The notes beneath the pieces were generated by a model. The model saw only the letters and a program-made list of their open reading frames with translations, searched no databases and was not told where the DNA came from. From Planococcaceae bacterium UBA3370 (GTDB taxonomy: Bacteria > Bacillota > Bacilli > Bacillales_A > Planococcaceae): 11,983 nucleotides of DNA. Each line of letters starts with the position of its first letter. Positions within the stretch are counted from its first letter, which is position 1. Positions 6,561-11,983 of this stretch are shown here, in pieces. Location: NCBI GenBank assembly GCA_002360295.1, contig DEQI01000294.1, positions 7,044-19,026 of the forward strand. Direction: 5' to 3'. The translations under genes were made by a program, and so were the position numbers.

Positions 6561-7037
6561 ATGGATATATTGTTCAATGCCCCATTATGGCTTGGCGTTT
6601 TTGCTATCATCTTTGCCCAGTTTTTGAAAGTACCTATATATTTCCTTGCGACAAAAACAATTAATTGGGGTCTTCTCACTTCTACTGGCGGTATGCCGAG
6701 CTCTCATTCTGCTGCGGTAACAAGTGTTGCTACCTCTGTTGGCTTCGAAACAGGCTTTGATTCACCTATTTTTGCAGTTGCGGCTATGCTTGCTGGAATT
6801 GTTATGTACGATGCGAGTCATGTAAGATATGAGGCAGGACAGCATGCGGCCATTCTAAATGAAATACGACATGACTTACACAATTTCTTTCGTGAAATGA
6901 AACGTTGGCCCAATTTAAATGAGGAACAAAAAATAGAAGATTTAAAAACATTACTAGGTCATAAAAAAAGCGAAGTATTCATTGGTGCTTTAACAGGAAT
7001 TATACTTAGTATTGTTACTTATCAGTTCTTATTATAA
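6561..7037 (+). CDS. yuiD: YuiD family divergent PAP2 membrane protein
   Basis: A 158-residue membrane protein of the DUF212/divergent PAP2 family, possibly acting on a phosphorylated lipid or isoprenoid, although no substrate is known. PSSHSA at residues 46-51 matches the PAP2-type phosphatase motif. YDASHVRYEAG at 83-93 and the GHKKSEVFIGALTG segment at 133-146 are the other conserved blocks. Four hydrophobic segments are visible. The frame is open from 6495, but AAGGAGG (6545-6551), nine bases before ATG 6561, and the promoter at 6523-6531 place the start here; 158 residues is also the length I recall for Bacillus YuiD. It is convergent with yuiB. Confidence 0.9.
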   Translation: MDILFNAPLWLGVFAIIFAQFLKVPIYFLATKTINWGLLTSTGGMPSSHSAAVTSVATSVGFETGFDSPIFAVAAMLAGIVMYDASHVRYEAGQHAAILNEIRHDLHNFFREMKRWPNLNEEQKIEDLKTLLGHKKSEVFIGALTGIILSIVTYQFLL

Positions 7038-7045
7038 ATAGACTG

Positions 7046-7085
7046 AAGGGGCGTCAAGAAAGCATAAACTTTCCTGACACCCCTC
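7046..7085 (-). terminator. Shared terminator hairpin between yuiD and yuiB
   Basis: A 17-base-pair stem (7046-7062 with 7069-7085, 6-base loop). Three pairs are G-U in minus RNA but A-C mismatches in plus RNA, so pairing is better for the yuiB transcript. It lies nine bases after the yuiD stop and may still serve both. Neither side has a clear T tract. Confidence 0.7.
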
Positions 7086-7132
7086 CTTGGTGATGACATC
7101 AAGATATTCCAACAGAACATCATGTGTGTTAA

Positions 7133-7459
7133 CTAAAACATGCGATAGCCATTTTTTCTTAATAAAATCATGACAATACCTGCAACAATTGCTCCTACAA
7201 AGCCACCCGATAAAATAATGATATCTACAATTTTTAATGCTTGTAGATTGTCTATTAATGCAGGGAAAGCTGTACCAGGTTTAAATATATAATCTAGGAA
7301 GCTTACTTTATCTACTATAAATACGACAACAATCGGATAGATAATGGCCATTAGCCATGTCATACGAAGTAACATATTTAATAAAAACCCAATTCCGAAA
7401 AACATAACAAAAAATAGTACAACTGATATAATTAACTGAACTACCGATACATCATTCAT
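7133..7459 (-). CDS. yuiB: YuiB family small membrane protein
   Basis: A 108-residue hydrophobic protein, in my reading the homologue of Bacillus subtilis YuiB, whose function is unknown. Three or four membrane segments are seen (about residues 8-31, 33-52 and 76-100), with a short loop containing FKPGTAFPALIDN between. The segment FFGIGFLLNMLLRMTW at about residues 20-35 is what I recall as the conserved core. Start ATG 7459 has GGAGGG at 7470-7475, a rather long ten-base spacing. That site lies directly against an 8-base inverted repeat. Its place near yuiD and pepA agrees with the yui cluster of B. subtilis. Confidence 0.78.
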   Translation of the reverse strand: MNDVSVVQLIISVVLFFVMFFGIGFLLNMLLRMTWLMAIIYPIVVVFIVDKVSFLDYIFKPGTAFPALIDNLQALKIVDIIILSGGFVGAIVAGIVMILLRKNGYRMF

Positions 7460-7462
7460 CCT

Positions 7463-7498
7463 ATGTAAACCCTCCGTTTTCCTTTAATTAGTTTACAT
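7463..7498. repeat. Inverted repeat around the yuiB ribosome binding site
   Basis: ATGTAAAC (7463-7470) and GTTTACAT (7491-7498) form a perfect 8-base inverted repeat with a 20-base interior that holds the yuiB Shine-Dalgarno sequence (7471-7475). It could be an RNA stem that limits translation or a protein operator. No family of site is recognised. Confidence 0.4.
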
Positions 7499-7562
7499 GA
7501 AAAAGGAAGGTCTTTCAATGTTATACAGCATACTAAAAGAAAAGTTACCTCCCAATTCGAAC

Positions 7563-7715
7563 TTATTTTGACATTGCTTTTTTTAAAAAATTAGACTCTT
7601 CGCCATAAACTTGGGGGTTGATTTCTTCACCAAAGTTTAGTCTCCTCTAGGCCAACGCGATATTGGCATAAAGGCAATAACCCTGACTTTTAGTGATGAA
7701 CTAAAATTAAATATG
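7563..7715 (-). pseudogene. Coding-like remnant, possibly of a dispersed repeat
   Basis: The gap between yuiB and the NUDIX gene contains two adjacent minus-strand frames that read like protein but have no proper start. One, up to 7696, ends VIAFMPISRWPRGD before TAA 7637-7639. The other begins at 7646 after a TAG and reads LNFGEEINPQVYGEESNF followed by a short basic end, stopping at TAA 7563-7565. A single frameshift would join them. The second block is preceded by AGAGGAG. I have a vague memory of similar text in other Bacillaceae genomes but cannot name a family. TTTTAGT/ACTAAAA (7688-7706) is a small inverted repeat at its upstream edge, too weak for a terminator. Confidence 0.35.
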
Positions 7716-8222
7716 TTAATCAATATCTTCCTCACTATTAAAAAATAAATGATATTTTGTATAGCCAAATATATCACCTGGATCAACGCCTGCGATTAAT
7801 TTAAGGGGAAACCTCTCAATATGTCGTGTCGCCATTTCAACGAGCATCACAGAGGATTTTTCATCCTCTTTTAACTCTTCAGGAGACATCCATCTAGCAT
7901 CTACAATTTCTCCTTGCTGAATAGTTAGTGGTTGCTCTTTGGCTTTACAATAAAAAATCGCCATATTATCACTTATATCTTCTCGAATAACGCCTGTTCG
8001 AAAACCCACTAGCCCGACAAGTGAACAATCTATACCTGTTTCTTCTTTTACTTCTCGAATAGCTGCCATATCAACTGTTTCACCTTGTTGAACAAAACCT
8101 GCTGGCAGAGACCATCGTCCTTTTAATCCGCTATACGCTTTTTGTACAACGAGCCACTGTCCTATATCATTTTCAACTATTGTAGCTACTCCTAACCACA
8201 CTTTGCCACGATCTTGTGCCAT
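7716..8222 (-). CDS. NUDIX hydrolase
   Basis: A 168-residue member of the NUDIX superfamily, which hydrolyses nucleoside diphosphates linked to another group; the substrate cannot be read from the sequence. The Nudix box is complete at residues 42-64 (G-x5-E-x7-REVKEETGI), with the metal-binding glutamates present. The preceding [12 protein letters not shown] is typical of the fold. The frame is open from ATG 8252, but that ATG overlaps a TATAAT. ATG 8222 has GGGGAGG six bases upstream, so the shorter form beginning [12 protein letters not shown] is preferred. The acidic tail ends EEDID. It is a separate unit between two hairpins; no close partner is evident. Confidence 0.9.
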   Translation of the reverse strand: MAQDRGKVWLGVATIVENDIGQWLVVQKAYSGLKGRWSLPAGFVQQGETVDMAAIREVKEETGIDCSLVGLVGFRTGVIREDISDNMAIFYCKAKEQPLTIQQGEIVDARWMSPEELKEDEKSSVMLVEMATRHIERFPLKLIAGVDPGDIFGYTKYHLFFNSEEDID

Positions 8223-8250
8223 AATAATCCTCCCCACTAATACTTCTTCC

Positions 8251-8256
8251 ATTATA
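8251..8256 (-). promoter_or_regulatory. Probable -10 element of the NUDIX gene
   Basis: A perfect minus-strand TATAAT (8256-8251) would start transcription near 8244, about 20 bases before the chosen ATG 8222. The upstream region lacks a convincing -35. Confidence 0.45.
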
Positions 8257-8292
8257 TAACTATATAAAGAGAAAGAAAAATGGAGACTAGGG

Positions 8293-8332
8293 CAAAAAAA
8301 AGAAGATGCCCAGAAATTTTCTGGACATCTCT
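8293..8332 (-). terminator. Terminator of the NADH dehydrogenase gene
   Basis: On the minus strand a stem of about 13 base pairs (8332-8318 with 8316-8301; inner CCAGAAA...TTTCTGG) is followed by TTCTTTTTTTTG. The G-U pairs and the T tract both point to the minus strand. It begins about ten bases after the stop at 8343. Confidence 0.88.
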
Positions 8333-8342
8333 TTGGATTTTA

Positions 8343-9554
8343 TTAAAGTAATTTAAATTTACCTTTTTTCACCGTTAAACCAACGCCGCCTACTAAGAAT
8401 AAAGCGCGGTTATCAACAATTTTTTTCAATGCAGATGCCGTTTTACCAGAGTATTTGCGACCAAGCGCATCACCGATAGCATCATCATGGCCTAATGAAC
8501 ATACAGCACCTTTGTCATCATAAACAAAAGTTTCTGTTTCTTCACCATTTATTAAGTGTTTAATATTTTTAGCGATATTAACCGCTTGTTGCATAGCGAT
8601 TTGTGCAGTTGGTGGGTAAGGACGGCCAGCTTCTTCATTAAGAAGGAATGCACAGTCACCTACTACGAAAACATCATCAAATCCAGGAGCGCGCATATCT
8701 TTACGAACTGCGATACGAGCACGGTTAGATTCGATACCTGAAGTTTCTACTAGTTTATTACCACGTACACCAGCAGCCCAAATGACAGTGCCAGCTTTAA
8801 TGAACTCGAATTCATCTTCGCCTTTTTTAATTTTAACACCTTCTTCAGTTGCTTCAACAACAGGTGTACCGATAGAGAATTCAATACCTTTTTTAGATAA
8901 TTGAGCTTTTGCATATTCTACCAGATTTGGATCGAAGCCTGGTAATACCATAGGTGCTGCTTCTACACATAGAACGCGTACTTTTTCTTGTGGAATATCG
9001 AATTCCTTACAAAGTTCAGGAACACGATTTCCAAGTTCACCTAATAACTCGATACCTGTAAATCCAGCACCACCAACAACGATTGTTAGTTTACTATCAT
9101 CTTTTTCTTCATCTAATGACCAAGAAGCAAATTGATATTCAATATGTTCACGAATTTGACGTGCAGCATTTAAGTTTGCTAAAGAAAGGGCGTATTTATC
9201 TAAGCCAGGAATACCGAAAGTTTCTCCTTCGAATCCAAGACCTATTACTAAATAATCATAATTCATTTCTCCAGCAGACGTAGCTACTTTACGCTCATTT
9301 ACATCAATATTTTCTACAGTTGCTTGTACAAATTTTACGTTACTTTTAATTACGCTAGAAATTGGATAACGTGCTTTATCTGGGGAAATTGTACCAGCAC
9401 CAACTTCATGTAACCAAGTAGATTCATAGTGATAATCATTTTTATTTACTAAGACGATTTCTGCCTGTTCACCACTAATCATTTTTTGAAGATTAACAAC
9501 AGTTGTTAATCCACCATATCCTGCGCCTAATACTAATATAGTTGGTCTTTTCAC
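8343..9554 (-). CDS. yumB: Type II NADH dehydrogenase-like flavoprotein (YumB)
   Basis: A 403-residue FAD-dependent pyridine nucleotide-disulphide oxidoreductase of the NDH-2 type. Such enzymes oxidise NAD(P)H at the inner face of the membrane and reduce quinone without pumping protons. The FAD-binding GAGYGG is at residues 10-15, the NADH-binding VVGGAGFTGIE at 159-169, the second FAD motif VFVVGDCA at 295-302, and the quinone-site AQIAMQQ at 317-323. A short C-terminal hydrophobic, basic segment (FLVGGVGLTVKKGKF) may anchor it to the membrane. It is much closer to what I remember of B. subtilis YumB than to a generic thioredoxin reductase. The start is GTG 9554, with GGGG (9566-9569) eleven bases upstream, a weak site. 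It is a single-gene unit. Confidence 0.88.
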   Translation of the reverse strand: MKRPTILVLGAGYGGLTTVVNLQKMISGEQAEIVLVNKNDYHYESTWLHEVGAGTISPDKARYPISSVIKSNVKFVQATVENIDVNERKVATSAGEMNYDYLVIGLGFEGETFGIPGLDKYALSLANLNAARQIREHIEYQFASWSLDEEKDDSKLTIVVGGAGFTGIELLGELGNRVPELCKEFDIPQEKVRVLCVEAAPMVLPGFDPNLVEYAKAQLSKKGIEFSIGTPVVEATEEGVKIKKGEDEFEFIKAGTVIWAAGVRGNKLVETSGIESNRARIAVRKDMRAPGFDDVFVVGDCAFLLNEEAGRPYPPTAQIAMQQAVNIAKNIKHLINGEETETFVYDDKGAVCSLGHDDAIGDALGRKYSGKTASALKKIVDNRALFLVGGVGLTVKKGKFKLL

Positions 9555-9821
9555 TTAAATCAAAACCCCTTTAATTTTATTGTACTAGCGCAAGGAAAAT
9601 AAGAAAGAATTTCAATACATACTTCATTTTGCGTTTACGCTAGCTCGACATAATTTCGACAAATATATACCTTAAGACTATATTAGCCCTTTTACACAGC
9701 AATTTCAATACCTTATAAGTAAGACTTTTAATTCAGAAAAATAAAAGGCGATAAACGAGTTAGAGTCATGATAATTTAAGATATATTGTGCACAAAATAA
9801 TATTTATATGCGAAAAAAAAT
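9555..9821. other. Intergenic region upstream of yumB
   Basis: No gene is seen. A possible yumB -10 (TACAAT, 9584-9579) lacks a good -35. Farther up, TCGACA occurs twice 11 bases apart (9645-9650, 9656-9661), GCGTTTACGC (9631-9640) is a small inverted repeat, and TTGTGCACAA (9786-9795) is a perfect 10-base palindrome. None is assigned to a known regulator; the palindrome lacks the spacing of a standard Rex site. Confidence 0.4.
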
Positions 9822-9863
9822 GTAAAAAAACGTGCAGAATCACCAAAAAACTTGATGATTCGC
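9822..9863 (-). terminator. Terminator of the YkuI-like gene
   Basis: In minus RNA GAATCATC (9861-9854) pairs with GGTGATTC (9844-9837), with one G-U, followed after GCACG by seven T residues (9830-9824). It lies about ten bases after the stop at 9873. Confidence 0.85.
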
Positions 9864-9872
9864 AAATTTTTA

Positions 9873-11072
9873 TCAATTCACAATGTTATGTTCATATAAG
9901 TACTCATACTTTATATCTACAAACAAAAATTCATTTTGTGGTAATGCCATCGAGTATGTCCTCGTTAATTCTTCTGTTTCAATATCGCTGTAAGTAGCTG
10001 AAAATTCACCTTGCTGATCTTGCCTCATTTTTATTAAGCTAAATAAAAAGTAAGGTCGCCAACTCCAGTTTTTTCCGATAGCTTCTTGCTGAACTTCCCA
10101 CTGACCATCCTTCAGCATGATGTTAGGTGTCGTTTGAAATCCTTCCCCATCACAAATATATAAACGGAAAATATACGGTTTAAGCTTCTCAGCAAGTGCT
10201 AACAAGGTGTCTTTTTCTTTACTCGTCGGATCAATTTGCTCTACTGCTGCCGTTATTTTCTTTTCTAGCGTTTTCATAGCATCATATTTCTGTTGCAACA
10301 ATTTCTTTTCTGTTGCAATGAACTGCTTACATTCTTCTTGAAAACGTAATTTTAATGTATCATGTGGAATAAAATCATTCATAGGTCTTTCCAAATAAGG
10401 TCCTTTATAATACCGCGCTCCACTTTTCCAACCATGTTGTAACTGATATACCGTATTTACATCACTAACCATTAAAGATGCTCCTATTTTTAGAGCGAGA
10501 GTACGTAACGTCGTAAATACATGATTTTGTGGACCCCATTGATTGTAATTTAACTGCTCTACATTAATTTTTAAAACAGTTGGCTCCAGTAGTAAAATAT
10601 GATCTAAATTACTATGTGGACCGATGTCATCTAAAGCTATTTTAATACCGTATGTTTTCATATATTTAATGACATGATGAAGCTGTTGTATATTACCAGT
10701 AAAATTATGCTCAGCAATCACAAGTGTAACATGCGACAACAGCTTTTCTTGCAGCATTCCTTTTAGTGTTCCTAAATAATTTTCTCCAAAATCTAACATG
10801 AGTAAATTAGGATTACAAGGTAAATAAATATCAACATCCCCTACTTGTGGAACTGCTTTTTGCAATGAACGTTGAATAATTAATTGTTCAATCTCATAGC
10901 GAATTTCTTCTGGCACTTCCTCGTTGTACGATAGGTTGTTAAAATCCAACTGCTCATTCACAATAGTTCCACTTACTTCATACGCAGTAATACAATGCTC
11001 ATCTGCACTATAAATCGGCTCAAATAATACTTCTAGTTGATCAAGCTTATCTAAAACATTTAAAACATCCAC
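9873..11072 (-). CDS. ykuI: YkuI-like degenerate EAL-domain protein
   Basis: A 399-residue cytosolic protein matching the length and two-part layout of Bacillus subtilis YkuI: an EAL domain (to about residue 235) followed by a linker helix and the YkuI C-terminal PAS-like domain containing NWSWRPYFLFSL. EAL domains bind or cleave cyclic di-GMP. Here the EAL motif is EVS (Glu32), AEHN and ALDDIG are kept, but the metal-site Asn, the Asp of LKID (LKIN) and the Glu of AEGVE are replaced. The longest frame starts at ATG 11114. I choose GTG 11072 because GGGGGG lies seven bases upstream, a promoter (11103-11131) overlaps the longer frame, and MDVLNVLDKLDQLE then aligns with the YkuI start. It is probably a c-di-GMP sensor rather than an enzyme (inference). 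Confidence 0.86.
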   Translation of the reverse strand: MDVLNVLDKLDQLEVLFEPIYSADEHCITAYEVSGTIVNEQLDFNNLSYNEEVPEEIRYEIEQLIIQRSLQKAVPQVGDVDIYLPCNPNLLMLDFGENYLGTLKGMLQEKLLSHVTLVIAEHNFTGNIQQLHHVIKYMKTYGIKIALDDIGPHSNLDHILLLEPTVLKINVEQLNYNQWGPQNHVFTTLRTLALKIGASLMVSDVNTVYQLQHGWKSGARYYKGPYLERPMNDFIPHDTLKLRFQEECKQFIATEKKLLQQKYDAMKTLEKKITAAVEQIDPTSKEKDTLLALAEKLKPYIFRLYICDGEGFQTTPNIMLKDGQWEVQQEAIGKNWSWRPYFLFSLIKMRQDQQGEFSATYSDIETEELTRTYSMALPQNEFLFVDIKYEYLYEHNIVN

Positions 11073-11102
11073 TTCATAACCCCCCTGCGTATTGCTATCT
11101 TT

Positions 11103-11131
11103 ATAATAAGCCATCCTATATCTTTATTCAA
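11103..11131 (-). promoter_or_regulatory. Sigma-A type promoter of the YkuI-like gene
   Basis: On the minus strand TTGAAT (11131-11126) and TATTAT (11108-11103) are separated by exactly 17 bases. Transcription would start near 11096, downstream of ATG 11114, which supports translation from GTG 11072. Confidence 0.6.
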
Positions 11132-11188
11132 AATGATATCGTCTTTTATCAGTTATTTTATCGGGATAAATCGATATTGACATGACTT

Positions 11189-11219
11189 AAAAAAACATGC
11201 GAAATAATACGCATGTTTT
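11189..11219 (-). terminator. Terminator of the GNAT gene
   Basis: A perfect 10-base-pair stem (AAAACATGCG 11192-11201 with CGCATGTTTT 11210-11219, 8-base loop). On the minus strand it is followed by a T run reaching 11189. It lies about 40 bases after the acetyltransferase stop at 11262. No plus-strand gene precedes it. Confidence 0.88.
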
Positions 11220-11261
11220 CTTCATATTATTCCTGTTCTGCTCAAACATGGATAAATTCTA

Positions 11262-11744
11262 CTATTTATAAAGCATTATTAATGACGTTTCATCTCTATC
11301 CACTTGTAAAAATCCTATTTTGTCATAAAGACGAATCGCGTTCCCATTTCTCGCATCTACGCTTAATGATAGTGCCTCAAAACCACTATTTTTTACTTCC
11401 TCAATCATTGCATCCATTAACTTTGTTCCTAGACCTTTTCCTCTATATTCTTTTTCAATAGCTATTCCTAGCTCTGGCGTGTGTTCATTAACAAATCCAT
11501 ATCCAGGATTTTCTTTGCTGAATAATCGACACCATACAGCCCCATAGAATATCCCCTGATGATCAACAGCTATTAAAGCTTTATCCCCTTTTCTCCCCCA
11601 ATCTTTATAGTATTTTTTCAAACTATCTGTATTTAGTAATTGCTCCATTGCTGGTTTATTTTCTTCTTCTAAGTAGAGGGATTCATACAGCATTTTTAAT
11701 AAAAAGCTTTGTTCTGTTTCTTCTAATTTTCTAATTACAAACAT
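11262..11744 (-). CDS. GNAT family N-acetyltransferase
   Basis: A 160-residue acetyl-CoA-dependent acyltransferase of the GNAT fold. The acetyl-CoA pyrophosphate-binding motif A is clear at about residues 92-106 (LGIAIEKEYRGKGLG, i.e. RGxGxG). Motif B follows as LSVDARNGNAIRLYDKIGF at 127-145, with the usual Asn, Tyr140 and GF. The N-terminal part, about 60 residues, varies among relatives and would set the acceptor, which cannot be told. Start ATG 11744 has AGGAG six bases upstream (11751-11755). It is divergent from the next NUDIX gene and ends at a strong terminator. Ribosomal-protein or small-molecule acetylation are equally open. Confidence 0.9.
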   Translation of the reverse strand: MFVIRKLEETEQSFLLKMLYESLYLEEENKPAMEQLLNTDSLKKYYKDWGRKGDKALIAVDHQGIFYGAVWCRLFSKENPGYGFVNEHTPELGIAIEKEYRGKGLGTKLMDAMIEEVKNSGFEALSLSVDARNGNAIRLYDKIGFLQVDRDETSLIMLYK

Positions 11745-11866
11745 GTCTGTCTCCTAACAATCGTTTTTTCCACAATTATCTTTCATTCAAAAATGCTAGT
11801 ATCGGGATGATGTATAGTTAATTTTATCCTTTAAAGTAAGTATGTTCAATTCTATTTTGGCTATGT

Positions 11867-11872
11867 TACATT
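11867..11872 (+). promoter_or_regulatory. Possible extended -10 element of the last NUDIX gene
   Basis: TGTTACATT contains TACATT at 11867-11872 with an upstream TG, 41 bases before ATG 11914. A weak TTCAAT (11845-11850) lies 16 bases upstream. Confidence 0.35.
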
Positions 11873-11913
11873 AAAAGTAGCGAATTCATTTTAAAGAAAT
11901 CAGGAGGCTATTT

Positions 11914-11983
11914 ATGTTTATCGTAAACGTAGAAGGAGCTATTTTTAAAGATGACAAATGGCTTATGGTCAAACGTAGTAAAA
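11914..11983 (+). CDS. Probable NUDIX hydrolase, N-terminal start only (partial)
   Basis: ATG 11914 with AGGAGG at 11902-11907 opens a frame that runs off the right edge after 23 codons. The product begins MFIVNVEGAIFKDDKWLMVK, which looks like the first two beta strands of a NUDIX domain (an xVxGAIF...WLMVKRS pattern). The Nudix box itself would lie beyond the window, so the family call is tentative. It is the second NUDIX-like gene in the region and is not closely similar in its visible part to the one at 7716-8222. Confidence 0.6.
   Translation, partial: MFIVNVEGAIFKDDKWLMVKRSK

Noticed and set aside
9786..9795. TTGTGCACAA as a Rex operator for yumB
   Set aside because: Rex sites have half-sites TTGTGAA and TTCACAA separated by several bases; this compact palindrome lacks that spacing and is far from the gene start.
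9788..9997. Plus-strand ORF of 69 codons beginning at ATG-less frame in the terminator region
   Set aside because: It covers a terminator hairpin and the antisense end of the YkuI-like gene, with lysine-rich text produced by A runs.
1..11983. CRISPR arrays, tRNA or rRNA genes, intact insertion sequences, prophage or toxin-antitoxin pairs
   Set aside because: No regular repeat-spacer pattern, cloverleaf, rRNA-like sequence, transposase or phage gene was recognised on reading both strands by eye.

Overview
The window looks like an ordinary chromosomal region of a low-GC, spore-forming Firmicute of the Bacillaceae/Caryophanaceae type. A Lysinibacillus- or Solibacillus-like organism is my best guess, but this is inferred from protein similarity recalled from memory and from gene content, not from a database search. 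Strong AGGAGG-type ribosome binding sites, AT-rich intergenic DNA and many intrinsic hairpin terminators fit that group.

Layout: (1) Positions 1-3504, plus strand, hold the 3' end of mrpA followed by complete mrpB, C, D, E, F and G. This is the multi-subunit cation/proton antiporter operon, with overlapping or touching genes, closed by a strong hairpin at 3572-3611. (2) Positions 3612-4925 are an accessory strip, mostly minus strand: a 57-residue Tyr/Pro-rich small protein missed by length-limited ORF calling, a GC-rich intergenic repeat, an RNHCP zinc-binding protein, and an unrecognised small protein preceded by a 10-codon upstream ORF. (3) Positions 4926-9554 correspond to a Bacillus subtilis yui/yum-like neighbourhood: leucyl aminopeptidase (pepA/yuiE, minus), YuiD (plus, divergent), YuiB (minus), a coding-like remnant, a NUDIX hydrolase (minus) and a type II NADH dehydrogenase-like flavoprotein (YumB, minus). 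(4) Positions 9873-11744, minus strand, hold a YkuI-type degenerate EAL-domain protein and a GNAT acetyltransferase. (5) At 11914 the beginning of a second NUDIX gene runs off the right edge.

Functionally, the Mrp complex (Na+/H+ and pH homeostasis, driven by the proton gradient) and the NDH-2-like flavoprotein (electron entry to the quinone pool) both belong to membrane energetics. They lie in separate transcription units, and most remaining genes are single-gene units with their own promoter and terminator. Six start sites are moved from the longest ORF on the basis of Shine-Dalgarno position, promoter overlap or family alignment.

I did not find a convincing new multi-gene system. The most noteworthy items are the loss of several canonical EAL residues in the YkuI homologue, the small unrecognised gene with its leader ORF, the Tyr/Pro-rich peptide with a possible sporulation promoter, two probable dispersed-repeat remnants, and a family of four sequence-related terminator hairpins whose G-U wobbles suggest which strand each one serves.
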